From positions 83,962,071 to 84,026,070 of the forward strand of contig NC_092859.1 in assembly GCF_032062135.1 (NCBI RefSeq): 64,000 bases of DNA. The letters are read 5' to 3'. Shown here one piece after another: positions 53,133 to 64,000 of this stretch. Below the pieces are notes generated by a model that was not told the DNA's origin, ran no database searches, and was given only the letters and a program-made list of their open reading frames with translations. Positions within the stretch are counted from its first letter, which is position 1; the number at the start of each line of letters is the position of its first letter. Both the position numbers and the translations under genes were made by a program. This DNA comes from Pyxicephalus adspersus. Its lineage: Eukaryota > Chordata > Amphibia > Anura > Pyxicephalidae.

Positions 53133-56100
53133 CTATTAAAGACAAAGAGAATAAAAATAAAGTTAATATTGCCCGTTGTGGTCATATAAGTTCATACAAG
53201 TCATGCTACAAAACTACTACACAGAGAATGTTGCTTATGCTAAAACAGATCATAGGCAGGCAGGCAGGTCATAGCATCTTAAGCAAGAAGTCCAACCCCA
53301 TATAAAACACTTGTACTCTATTTGTTAATGTTTCATCTAAGAATCACATTATATTTATTAGATGTGTGAATCCTGGGAGGAGCTATGGATAACAAACCCA
53401 ATAAATAGATCAAAGTCTTGTACAGATGCTCAATCATTGCACCCAAAAAACCAATCGCCTGTGATTGTTTAGGGTGACTGTAGGAACAAACAATTCTTGT
53501 ACAGACATTATACAGTTTATGTTTTATCAAGAAGAGAGAAGGGATATTGAGTGCAAGGCTTCCCAGGGTGTCCTCCAGCTTAGTAAAATAGCTGTCATTT
53601 ATAAGGGTGGTATGGTAAGCTATGTCAAGAGACAGTTGTACTAACAATAGACTTTCTTCTGAGATGATCATAGGCCACTGTTTTGGGTTAGGAAAATCTA
53701 GTATCTGTACACAGCCTAATTACAGAACCATAATTAGAAAAAATGTTGGTCTGCAACCAAATACCAGAACCCCCCCTCTTCAAGACCAAACAAGACCCAA
53801 GTCACAGGAGGGTGCAGTCTGTTAATTAATGTGAACAAGACAAAAACATAGTACCCATTCCATTATGTGTCAGATCCTGTGTGGCATTAAGATAACGTAT
53901 TTTCAGTTCAGTTGTCTACTGATAAATAACAAAAACAAAGGCAGGGAGGAAAGAAATAAATGACATGAAAATAGAGGAGATCCTAATTCCAAGTCAATAC
54001 ACTGAAAAAACTAGATGTCACTACTGATAAAAGTGGTTGTTTTCTGGTTGATAGGGTGGCCCACTGGCTCCAAAGTCATTACTGATCTAACCTGTGACAA
54101 GTTTACAGATCAGGAAAGTAAGGAATACTTCCTAGTCAGAGGCTCAAAGTATTGAAACTAGCACATTCAGAATGAGAGGTCAGAAATAGTTCCCCCGTCG
54201 TGTAAACATAGGTTTACAAGATTTTGTAGATCTAATTCCAGTCATAATCAATTTGTAGAGTGTAAGAACTTGGTTGGACTTGACATGAATAGGCATATTC
54301 AAATAACCCTAAATATAAATGTGATGATTACTTTTTGATATGCAACATAACTCTTTATGTCCCTAAGATGTTCATTTCTCCTGCAAATATATGTACAGAA
54401 TAGGAAACATACAGCTCTCTATTTCCTATCATTTTACATTTTAATTGATACAATTACAAATATTTGAGATTTAAATTACAATTATTTGAGGTTTAAATCA
54501 AGAAACATTCTAATCACTTGGTAAGGAATGTACAGTGCACTCTGTTTTAACTATGTACATATTGTGATAAATTTTTACTTCTTATACAGCAATAATTTTA
54601 AACAAAAATACAAGAACCTAGTTTGTAAAGGTAACATTATCAGTTATGCTGACCATATGGTGCAACAATTAAACACAGCTTGCAGCAAAGGTGTAATCCA
54701 TATGTTATGAATAAGATAATAAGCAAGATGTAAAATTCAGAATGATTAATATACTTAAAATGTAATAGATGGTGTTTTTGACCATCAAAAGCATTTAGTA
54801 CTGAACACAGGTTTTCTAAAAATCCTGCTAAAAAGTGTCAACTGGAATTGGGAGATGTAACATGCAAATGCCATGTACCTATTTGTGCATAGGTGCAGCA
54901 TTGGGAATACTGGTATTCCTGTAACCTGTGCCAGGGAGACATAAACCCATCTGTTAGCCATATATAGATTAGGTTTTAAAAATAAATGTGAATAATATAT
55001 TTTAGTAAATGCTCTTCCTAAACCCTCATAAAAACCAAGGGTTATTTGAAAGAAAGACCTCAGATTGCAGATTTCAGCCTACCAAATGGCAGAGAACTGC
55101 AGTACCCCTATTGTTCACATAAGTGTTTCTCTTGCATTTTTAACATGGGGGACCCCCTTGAGATAAGTTTCAGGTCTTCAGGGAACCCCTGCTTAAATTA
55201 CTATATCCATAGCTCATAGTACATTAAAGACACAAAAAGATCCACGGTAGCTGTTAAACTGACCTAAGAGCCACAAACTGCTCATTGCTCAAGGAATTCC
55301 TGGCAACCTCTGGAGGAACCCTGGGCTTCATGGAATTTGGAATGGTAAACACTGGTTTATATCATAGGAACCTGAGCTTGTCAAATGCAAAGACTTATAT
55401 GGGCTGTCAACTGAAGCCATGCAGTCTTGTACTTCTATAAGCCTATACAGGTAGTCCCCGAGTTAAAGACATCTGGCAAATGGACGACTCCTAGATACCA
55501 ACAGGGCTTCCCTGCTTGCTTGTGTGCAGGATAAAGGCTTGATGGGGGGGCGGGGGGCAGTTTGCATGGCTTGCAGAAGAAGTCTTTTGATTGTAACTCT
55601 TTAATGACCAAGGCAAACTCTGCAGTTGTTTCTTTTTGCATATCAAAGCACAGCTTGTTCCAGAAGTTAATGAATGTCTAGGTTCCATAAAGTTCTTTTT
55701 TTGCTTTGTTTGTGGTTAATTCACAGTGAGCATTTTATACAGTAACCGACACTACACAGCCTAAAAACATGTTGGGACAAACATCTGTCCTAATTGCATT
55801 TAATAAAATAATGTACCTGTTCCAACTTACATACAAATTCAACTTAAGAACAAACCTACAGTCCCCATGTAAACCCAGGGACCACCTGTACAGCCATGTA
55901 ACCACAGCACTTGACCCAATGCAGGGCTGCTGGAATAGAAGATGGTATAATCAGACGTTGTTTTCAGTGTTTGGAAAATTCTTGGAGACAAAAATGTAAT
56001 ATGAGTTCCACTTACAAGCTCTCTGATGGTTGCAAAAATATGTATTTTACAATTTCCTTTTATTATCGGGCTTATTTTTCTACTGAGGTAAACCGGTCAT

Positions 56101-56710
56101 GATAGAGACTGCTACAATTGAGCATTCCTGCTTAATAATGCTAACTGCTTGCCACTCTGACCTAAAGCTTTAATATTTTGAATTGATAAATCTGGAGCAA
56201 GCATTCAGAAACAGACTTCTAATTGACTGCTAATCCCTGATCGGCATATTTGTTCTAGGTAAATACTTTTAAAGCATTAAAGCCAATGGTTTGGCACAAC
56301 AGCCAGGCAAACAGAATTTCCACAAGGAAGGCAGCCCCAGTATGTTTCTAAAAAAATTGTCACAAACCTAGGCAATTCAAACTGATTATATGATGAAAGA
56401 AGCAAAAGTAAAGCTTAATACACTTTCAATAACCTTTTCCATTCTGCGCCTTTATTCTTATTGCTGCTTGCTCATGACACTACAGAACAAAGGTTATAGT
56501 AAGGCTCCTGGTTCACATTTTTCTGTGAAGTTTAAAACAAATTATTGCTGCTGCCATTGTATAGCAGATCTTACCTGAATATCCCTGGACCTTTCATAAG
56601 CTTGATAAGCAACCTTTTCTTCAATGCTCGCCAGATCTTGTTTCAAATTTGTTGTCTCATGCTGGTGAAGGTCAGTCAGATCATTAAGCTGGTCTTCAAG
56701 TCTTTCATAC
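52830..56710 (-). CDS. TMCC3: Transmembrane and coiled-coil domain family 3, C-terminal part (two exons)
   Basis: TMCC3 is an endoplasmic reticulum membrane protein with a cytosolic coiled coil and two C-terminal membrane segments. Family members act at ER tubule junctions and contacts. Exons 56575-56710 and 52830-53132 join in phase 0 (..RSRDIQ then [20 protein letters not shown]) and end in [35 protein letters not shown] and EALESCQTR are near-invariant in the family. Two hydrophobic segments follow ([20 protein letters not shown] and [20 protein letters not shown]). The larger N-terminal coding exon is beyond the right edge. The gene is in tandem with CEP83, as in other tetrapods. Confidence 0.95.
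55120..55370. repeat. hAT-like MITE, 'gtttctc' family, copy 2
   Basis: Contains 'agtgtttctcttgcattttt', 'gggggacccccttgagataa', 'tcttcagggaacccctgctt' and 'aaacactggttt', with the ends roughly inverted. The same family as 48010-48340. Confidence 0.55.
55444..55890. mobile_element. MITE with ACAGGTAGTCCC inverted ends
   Basis: Left end 'tatacaggtagtccccgag' and right end, inverted, 'tgtacaggtggtccctggg' form inverted repeats. The interior shares 'gctttgtttgt.gttaa.tcaca' and 'cctaaaaa.atgttg' with about 2140-2230, a truncated relative in PLXNC1. About 445 bp, no coding capacity. Confidence 0.65.
56575..56710 (-). CDS. TMCC3: TMCC3 penultimate coding exon
   Basis: 136 nt: one base completing a codon (probably Arg), then 45 codons: [45 protein letters not shown]. 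Cytosolic coiled coil next to the membrane. The acceptor is TTTATAG|G and the donor CAG|GTAAGA. Confidence 0.96.
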
Positions 56711-57922
56711 CTATAAAAGTTAAAAAAAGGAGTTAAAAACGACCGGAAATCTTGTTTTTTAAGATAAAGAATGTTATTTCAGGCTCTTATAGCTGTAACC
56801 AATCGCACAGCTGAAGAATTACATTTCTTTCTACGCAAACCAGGTCATACCTTCAGACTGGGCACTGCATGGTTTCACTTAAAGATATTTATGGATCAAA
56901 CGCTTGCTCGAATGTTCTACCTAAAAGGTTCAACTGCTAAGAAAAGAAAGACTATGTAAGAAATCCCATGTGCCTAATTATTTTTTTTTCAGAGGCAGAA
57001 CAAAAATATGGTTCTGGCTGCTTGCTACAAAACTTAATATACATACGGCAATTAATTTTTTTTAAAACTATTAATCCTAATCTGATACATAGTTTTACAG
57101 TGCTATCACTCTCAAGACTTACAGTGCTATAGTATGAAACTCTCAATATGTTTCACCAAACATTTATTTCATGGCACCTGATGTAATGTGTCATTTTAAA
57201 CATACATTGTGAGCCTATATGCTGATCCACTACTGGATAGAAATATATTTTCATCTACAAATATAGGCTTCATACGATTCCTAGGTTTAGGCAGACTAGA
57301 ATGCAGAATGCATTCTGCATAGTAAACAGTAATTTACATAAAGAGGATCAGTAGTTTTAAATTTATGAGGCAGAAAAACTCAATGGTGCCTCCTTCTGAT
57401 CCTCACTGCGAAGGGTCCTGAAATCCCTGGCTTAGCCCCAGCTACCTGCATCCCACCTGTAAAGGCTGAAAGTTTCATAATCCTGCAAACATGACCAAAT
57501 GGTCTTATAATACATAAATTACTAAAAATGGAGAGTACATGTATGCCCCATTGATATATATTTATTGCTTTCCAATGTACTTCAACATAACATCCATCCC
57601 CATAATTGTAGTAATTCCAAGTATGTTTTATTTATGCTATATTTTTCACCTAAAACCATAAAAACTTTGTGATTATAGCTAAGCTGATCCATTTTCATGA
57701 ATCCTGACTTGCATATTCTTCACTATAACAGTTTAGGGTTACAGTGGTGTACTGGAACATAAGAAACATACAATAAATATAAAGTGGGAACCCAAATGTA
57801 ATATTTAGTTGTTTGATTGCTTGAGAGGGGCAATTAATCTAAATACTTCTCATGCCTCCTGCAAATACCTTTCAAAGGAAGCCCCTTTGCCTTGTAGAGC
57901 CTTTTATTTGTATTATATAGAC

Positions 57923-58391
57923 CATGGGTTCCCAGGGGTGATCGTGATCTATCAGTCGAACGCAAAGGCAATCCGAGTTGATCGCAGAAGCCTGGCTTAC
58001 CCCTCCCTGCTGTCTACTAGTAGCCGGGCTGCACGTCTATAGGGATCCTGGGGATGTCTTTCTGTGTGAGAAGGCTCTGTGTAACAGTGGGGAGTGGGGA
58101 GGGAGGTAGAGAAGGCGAGAGGACAGTCTGAGGTGAGCAGTGCTGGGTGGTTTCTTGTGCAGCACGTCATTCTCCTATGACAGGTGAGCTGTAGCTTTCC
58201 TGTCACTATAGTCTTGTAGTGCAATGACTGTGCAATGTTCTGCCATTCAATGTCTCGTTAGCTCCAGTCACTTCTGTGTCATACTCCGTATATATAAAAA
58301 TTAATACGTTTAGCATTTTTATTGTTGGTAGATCATTTTGATTTGGTCATTTAAAAAGTAGCTCACGAGCCAAAAAATTTGGGCACCCCTA
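57923..58391. mobile_element. hAT element with perfect 8-bp TSD
   Basis: The octamer ATATAGAC flanks it at 57915-57922 and 58392-58399. The right end, inverted, reads TAGGGGTGCCCAAATTTTTT; the left end CATGGGTTCCCAGGGGTG is degraded. It shares 'aaaaagtagctcacgagcc' and 'ggtagatcattttgat' with 38815-38995 in inverse orientation. It is 469 bp, with a GC-rich interior. Confidence 0.8.
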
Positions 58392-60082
58392 ATATAGACA
58401 GTGCAAATTAGTCTATGAGAAGCCAATGAGTCAACAAGCCCACCAAACTCTACTCATTTGGAATTTCATTTTAAATTGACTGACTCTGTAATGATACTGT
58501 ATAAGGTTTCCTAGCCAACTAAAAGGAAGTGCCAAAAATATTTTGCTACTGCGATTAGAAGTAAAGACTAATTATTCATTTTTTTAGATACATTTCCAGG
58601 CACTGTTTCCAAGGAAAGGGTTTTTACAAGAACAAGATATACTAATTGTAATCCTATTTGGTCAGCAATAAAATATACACCAAATCAGAAAAAAAATATT
58701 ATATTTCTAGTCATGAAGGCAGCAATGCACCCATTTTTTTATCTATCTATTCTAAAGTTTCCTGGTCCAGTGAGGTATTTGAAATATCCTTATATAGATG
58801 TAAAATCAAAGATTTACATTATAAAAGGCCAACACAGGCTACTTAAGTTGTCTGACAAAAATTTGCATACTCAAACTTTGTATGCATTGTATGTCTACGA
58901 AGACGAAAACTTTGGTTTTCCCAGGGTCTAATAACCCACAAGAAATAAAACTATACACAGCAACCAGTATCCATCATCTTCTGATCACATCTTGAATATT
59001 TCTGAAACAGTACATTGTTAATTAAAATCATTTCCTTTGTGGCTGAATTTTTTTTTCATAATTAAAGTCTACTCTAATTACAATGCAATATGAACCAACA
59101 AATCAGCCTGGGGAATTGAGTTTTAAAGGATCCACTAATGTTAAATTTTTAGGTCTGATAAACACAGCTCAACAAAAAAAATTCACATGCCAAGGATTTT
59201 TTAATATATTTAGTGTATTTCAGGTCTGCTGAATACAGAAGTGAAATCAGTTTCATTGAGTTGACACTAGTTCTTGTGATACAAGAATCGGATTATTATC
59301 AATCTTTAGTTACACTGATGTTTTGCATTTTATATATTAAATGTAGCATTTTTTCATGAAACTTTAATTTGCCTTCTTTTTATTTATACATCTGCTTTTT
59401 TTTTTTTTATAGAAATAGGAGTTCTTCAGGAGGAAGTTGTTTAAATGACCCTAATGTAAGAAACATTACAGAATTTATGTAACAAGCATATCTTGCATAT
59501 TTTGGTATTAAACTGGGGGACAAAGATAAGTATTGGGCTCCCCATATAGTATGCAAAACTTGTGTAGAGTGTCGACATCAGTGGAAAAATGAAAAACTGA
59601 AAAGATTGAAATCGGTTGTACCTTTGGTATGGTGAGAGCACAAAATTCATCATAATGATTGTTGATTTTGTGCTGTGAATGTAAAAGGTTTCAATCGTTA
59701 CAAGAAAAACGTGTGAGTACCCCGATTTGTAATCAGCAAGATGACCTGTGTGGCATGGTGCTGATGTTCCCATACCAGTGTTCAGTACACTCCCTGATAT
59801 TCCTGTATCTGACATGGAGGACATACAGGGTTTGGAGTGTAATCCAGGAGTTAGCAGTGGAAGTGAATTTGAAGGAAGTGTTTCATCAAACCAGCAGTTC
59901 TCCCAAGAAGAGCTCAATGATTTATTATGTGACCTAAGTCTGCCAAAACAAGCATCTAAACTTTTAGCATCCAGGCTAAAAGAAAAGAACTGTCTGAGAT
60001 CGGAAGTTAAAATAACGGCTTGTAGGACAAGAGAGGTGACACTCCTACCATATTTCAGAGGTGATGGGGACTTCGTTGTAAC

Positions 60083-62567
60083 CAGGGCTGAGGAGTCCGA
60101 GACAATTTTGGGTACCTGGAGTCGGGGGCGATAAAAATGTGCTGATTTCAACTCCTGATAAATTTAAATTATAAATAAAAAAAATACAGCAAGTTTAAAT
60201 GTCCTATTTCACAAACAATAGTCAAAATTAAGAACTTCTCTGATGTAAGAATAAAGCCCAGTGCATATTTCTATTTCTACTAGTGTGAAATGTGTAATGA
60301 TATAGGTGTAGGTGAGTGCTATGGCCTGATGTGTGTTCAGGTGTCCTGTCTGCACTCTCCATATATGCTCCCATCCAGGGCTGAACTTTAAAATCATTTT
60401 GCCGACCACCTACTACTAAGAAGTTAGTAAGGTGGCCCCTCTGGCCCTGGAGCCTCCCACTGCCCTGTCTTCAGCAGAAGATCAGCAAACAAAGATAAAG
60501 GCAGCAGCCTCTGCTCAACTTCCTCTGTCTGCTAAAAGACCCTAGAAGAACAGCTTTTTGGATTCAACTGTAAGTGTTCATGTTTATTTTAAAACTGCAT
60601 GGCTGCTTGTGTGTGATATGATGGAAGACTGTGTGCATGCTTCTGGATAAAACTGCAGGGCTAGGTCTATGTTTGTGTGTATGGTGCAGGAATGCATGCA
60701 TTTTTTGTGTACAGTGCTTATTGTGTGTATGTTTCTGAGTAAAATGTAGGGCTCTGTGTTGTGTGTTTAGTCTATATGTTTGTGCATGTTTTTCTTTATA
60801 GGACAAATTATATCTAAGTTTAGTGCAGAACTTTAGCCTATTTGTGTGTATAGTGCTGTGTTGTATGTATGTTTGCAATAGTGCAGGACTATGTGTTTAA
60901 ATCAAATGTGACAGATAATGCTTCTAATAATATGTTGAGCACAACTGAGAAAATGAATAAAGTAGATTAGGAAAGTGACAGACAGATATTAAAGGAAGAC
61001 TATGTATTAGAGAAAAAGAAAGTGAAGAGAATAGTGACATTTTGGATAACATTGTTGAAGAAGTATCTAAGCATACTACTATTCAACATATGCGCTGTTC
61101 ATACTCTGCAACTTGGAATAAGAGATCGATTGAACAATTGTCATGCAAAGTAACTGTTGCAGCCAGAGCCCCAAAAACATATGCCATTTTGGATCAAACA
61201 TTACGCTGGGGAAGCACTTATTTGATGTTAAAGTGTTTGCTTGAACTAAAAGACTTTCCTGAAAAACTGGACAATGAAAATATTTTATTAACTGAAAGCC
61301 AGTGGACACAAGCAAAAGCACTGGAAAATCTACTTTCTAACGCTTTTACTGTCACCAAGAGCTTGCAATCTGAAGATTTAACACCTGGTAAATTCTTCTT
61401 GAAATGGAAAAGCTTGAAATATTGCCTAAACAAAAGTGGAGGGTTATTAACTAATGGCATTTTACCTTCAATGAAGAAAAGAGAGAATCTCTTAATGGAT
61501 AATCAAATCTTGTTAGCTGCTATTTTTGTTGATCCAATGAACTGAATTTTGTTGAGCGATGACCAGACTGCATACTGCAAGAAAGGCCCTCTAAGATGTA
61601 GCAGTTCGCATGAAGGAATTACTACCTGGAACACCACCAACTGGATGAAGCTATAAGCACTGGTAACTCAGGATCATCCTCTTTAAATGAGGAATTAGAC
61701 TTTGATTCCTATTTGGACAAAATGGAACCTTCAACAGTAAAGCGACGTTGCATATGCGTGAAAGATAAACGACCAGAAAATATCCAAATAAAAAGATTCC
61801 AGCAGGAGTTTGTAAATAATTAAAAGAAGTAGAAAAGTATTATCACTCATCAAAACTGACTGTGGAAGAAGCCATCCTTGTTTATCCCGGGATCATTAGT
61901 GATGTTGCTAAAACTGTATCAGCAATGCCACCCTCCCAAGTCAGTGTTGAAAGACTATTTTCAGCTCTAAAAATAAGTCAGTCAGATTTAAGAGCTTCAA
62001 TGAAAGAAGATCTGGCAGAAGCAATTCTGTTTCTTAGAACAATATATTGAGTTAGTTTTGGATTGAATCTAACAGCTATTCTACAAGGGGGTGCTGAGAA
62101 GATTACAACCCAAAACCATTGTTATCTGGGAGGCATCACTTCCATTCAGATAACTGTCTACCACTCTTTGATGTTCTGCATTACTTAATACTCTGGCCAT
62201 AAGGGTAAGTGCAATACTAAATATAAAGCTAACAACTTTGAAGACAAAAAGATGAAAAATACTGTTATTTTAAAAATTAGTATAAATCCCTAAAATAAAG
62301 ATTTAATTTTAAAATTATATAAAGTAAAAAACATAATAATTGAAAAATTATCAATTTATTTCATATATTTTTATTAAGATATTTTTATTAATAGTAAAAA
62401 TATTGTGTTACATTTAATTTATAATAAAAATGTATTGATTTATGATAAATTAGGGAGTCTACATTTTTTGTGCAGTTTGGTTGCAAAAGTGTAAAGATAA
62501 AATGAGAAACCCTGTAAATACAGAGGAGTCGGAGTCGAAGGATTTATCTACCAACTCCAAAGACCTG
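60083..62567 (+). mobile_element. hAT DNA transposon, 2.5 kb, perfect 8-bp TSD
   Basis: Begins CAGGGCTGAGGAGTCCGAG. The inverted right end is CAGGTCTTTGGAGTTGG, with CTCCGACTCCTCTG further in. GTTGTAAC flanks it at 60075-60082 and 62568-62575. Removing the element and one TSD copy restores the reading frame of the surrounding pseudogene. The interior holds a decayed transposase (about 60960-62050) after a TG-rich stretch with repeated 'tgtgtgtat' and 'tgcatg' motifs (60570-60900). Confidence 0.88.
60960..62050 (+). pseudogene. hAT transposase, inactivated
   Basis: An open stretch at 61042-61545 contains AILDQTLRWGSTYLMLKCLL, NILLTESQWTQAKALENLLS and FTVTKSLQSEDLTPGKFFLK, the RW.ST..ML and W..A..L..LL..F..T..LQ.E patterns of the hAT catalytic/insertion region. 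The C-terminal dimerisation domain is at 61862-62050: AMPPSQVSVERLFSALKISQ, SDLRASMKEDLAEAILFLRT. Frameshifts and stops separate the two, and the N-terminal BED finger is not found. Inactive. Confidence 0.85.
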
Positions 62568-63398
62568 GTTGTAACAATCCTGGACTACTAAGCCTATATG
62601 GGAGTACCAGAATACCGAGCAGAAGACTGATGGCTTTTCATTTACAGTTCAACTTTAAGTTAGAAATCTGTTTTACTGCATAATGGCAACTGCTTTGCAT
62701 CAATTCTAATTGGTCACCCAACAAAACTTGAAGAATATGAAAATATCAAAATGGTTTCACAAAAGCTTTGTTATCATGAACACCAATGGTCCATATGTGT
62801 TGATTTAAAAATGTTGAACTTCCTACTTGAACAGCAAAGTTGATACACAAAGTACCCATGTTTCATTTGCTTGTGGGATATCAGAGCAAAGCAGGATCAC
62901 TGGAAAAAAGTGACATGGCCTCCAAGGGAAAACATGAAAAAAGGTGCAGCAAACATTAACGAGCCAATTGCTGAGAAAGTAAAAAATCATTCTCCCTCCA
63001 CTACACATAAAGTTAATTTATTTAATTTTGTATACGTAGGCATATCTAGTTTGTTTTGCTTAATTTTCATGTTTCATTAGTTTTCTATGAGGTTATTATT
63101 GAGGTCATTATTTCAAAAACTTTAGCCAGTCTAACAAAACCAATAATATATTTAGTAGCAGTGCATCAAACATAACCTAAAATGACTTTAATCTGTTTGG
63201 CAAGAAAATGTTTGTTGACCAATGTAATTAAAGCAACATCTTACAGTATGTACCAAAAAATCTAAAAAACACAAGTTGTCCTAAATATTTCTCCTATTTT
63301 ATTCAGTAAACATCAAAATATTAGACAGGATATAGAAAGATAGATAAATTGTGTAATTATATTTACAAAGTTGCATAGTAAACCAAATATTTAAGCCA

Positions 63399-63575
63399 GG
63401 GCTGTCCAACAAACAGCCTGCAGGATCTAATTTCGAGGCACAAAGGGCATTTGGGCAAATTACCAGTCGTCTTTTCTCCTCTCCACACTTGTCTCTTGTT
63501 GCCATCAGCTGCCAATTTGTGATTGTGTGTGGGATGAAACATATAATAAAGTAAAATTGGGCACCCCAAAATATA
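63399..63575. repeat. Small hAT-like repeat
   Basis: Left end 'CAGGGCTGTCCAACAAACAG' and right end, inverted, 'GGGGTGCCCAATTTTACTT' have hAT-type termini. No clear target duplication is visible, so the boundaries are approximate. Confidence 0.5.
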
Positions 63576-64000
63576 TATATGTATAAACTCCTAATTTTAA
63601 TATGCTATTAAAATAGCAATAGCAATTTTGATTGGCCAATCCGAAAGACATAGCTCCTTCGCATTTGCATGGGGAGATCATTAATTCCTGGCAGATACAA
63701 TTTCTTTATTGCAGATGGGCCTTAATCTGTCTCTTGTGCAACAAAGAACAGTACCACTCACAATTTGTAGCGTAGTATAGTCTCGCTTTAATAGAACTGG
63801 TCATTTGTATATCAGAACATGGCATTCCTGCTTACAGAAGACATTAAAGAAATATGCAAGCCACTATTACAAACTTCTATCAGTTGAACTCCAGAAAAAC
63901 AAGCTTACACATGTGGCATATACATGATTTATTTCACCTCCCTGAGACTGTTAAACTTGTTAAGTAAATCTTGTAATTAGGAGAAACCCTATCAGACAGC

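Larger units (their letters stand above)
53133..56574 (-). other. TMCC3: TMCC3 intron
   Basis: A 3.4-kb intron with a diverged 'gtacacagcc' MITE near 53630-53720, a hAT-like MITE (55120-55370) and a 'tacaggtagtccc' element (55444-55890). Confidence 0.5.
59418..63005 (+). pseudogene. Unclassified transposon-like gene, degraded and split by a hAT insertion
   Basis: Before the insertion (59418-60082) several frames give SSSGGSCLNDPNV, AYLAYFGIKLGDKDKYWAPH, IVCKTCVECRHQWKNEKLKR, IPVSDMEDIQGLECNPG, FSQEELNDLLCDLSLPKQAS and LLASRLKEKN. After it (62576-63005) one frame with four stops gives LHNGNCFASILIGHPTKLEE, YENIKMVSQKLCYHEHQWSI, CVDLKMLNFLLEQQ and YTKYPCFICLWDIRAKQDHW. I recall these as parts of one repetitive protein found in many animal genomes, with a CxxC-type N-terminal zinc-binding region, but I cannot name its transposon class. 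The copy lost the CxxC exon start and carries stops and frameshifts, so it is dead. Confidence 0.7.
56711..64000 (-). other. TMCC3: TMCC3 intron (continues beyond window)
   Basis: No further TMCC3 exon is found up to the window end. The stretch holds a hAT element (57923-58391), a transposon-like pseudogene with a nested hAT (59418-63005) and a small hAT-like repeat (63399-63575). The rest (56711-57914, 58400-59400 and 63576-64000) shows no feature. Confidence 0.55.

Noticed and set aside
59441..60151. 236-codon open frame on the - strand
   Set aside because: It is antisense to the transposon-like pseudogene, whose + strand frames carry the conserved blocks, and continues into the hAT end.

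Overview
The window is nuclear DNA from a vertebrate, most likely an anuran amphibian (frog). It is AT-rich, with short exons bounded by GT-AG introns, and it is crowded with small non-autonomous DNA transposons of the kinds I associate with frogs, together with LINE 3' ends and tRNA-derived SINEs. There are no operons, CRISPR arrays or prokaryotic features. The species call is an inference from repeat style and gene order. No search was run.

Three protein-coding genes are recognisable, in the order and orientation of the tetrapod PLXNC1-CEP83-TMCC3 block (human 12q22). (1) The 3' end of PLXNC1 on the + strand: six exons at 1689-12035 encode the last 244 residues, part of the plexin cytoplasmic RasGAP-like region. 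(2) A complete CEP83 (CCDC41) on the - strand: fifteen coding exons at 22147-38015. They rejoin in frame to 719 codons, with an upstream 5' UTR exon predicted in a CpG-rich promoter near 41.5-42.0 kb. (3) The 3' end of TMCC3 on the - strand: two exons at 52830-53132 and 56575-56710, carrying the end of the coiled coil and both C-terminal transmembrane segments. The rest of TMCC3 lies beyond the right edge. All internal splice phases were checked by counting codons.

Layout: 1-12 kb PLXNC1 tail; 12-21.3 kb PLXNC1 3' UTR and intergenic DNA with a piggyBac-like MITE, a 770-bp hAT MITE built of hairpins and a dead Tc1/mariner transposase; 21.3-41.5 kb CEP83; 41.5-42.0 kb CEP83 promoter with an X-box-like site, a CRE, an E2F-like site and a CACGTG palindrome; 42.2-48.7 kb intergenic repeats; about 48.7-56.7 kb TMCC3 3' UTR and last exons; 56.7-64 kb TMCC3 intron, holding an unclassified transposon-like pseudogene (59.4-63.0 kb) split by a 2.5-kb hAT transposon with a perfect 8-bp target duplication.

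PLXNC1 (a semaphorin receptor) and CEP83 (a centriolar distal-appendage protein) are convergent, and CEP83 and TMCC3 are tandem. They are not known to share a pathway, so the arrangement is conserved synteny rather than a functional cluster. I found no convincing new gene system. The most useful leads are a candidate alternative terminal exon with its own membrane segment downstream of TMCC3, the X-box-like site in the CEP83 promoter, and several transposon insertions dated relative to each other by intact target-site duplications.
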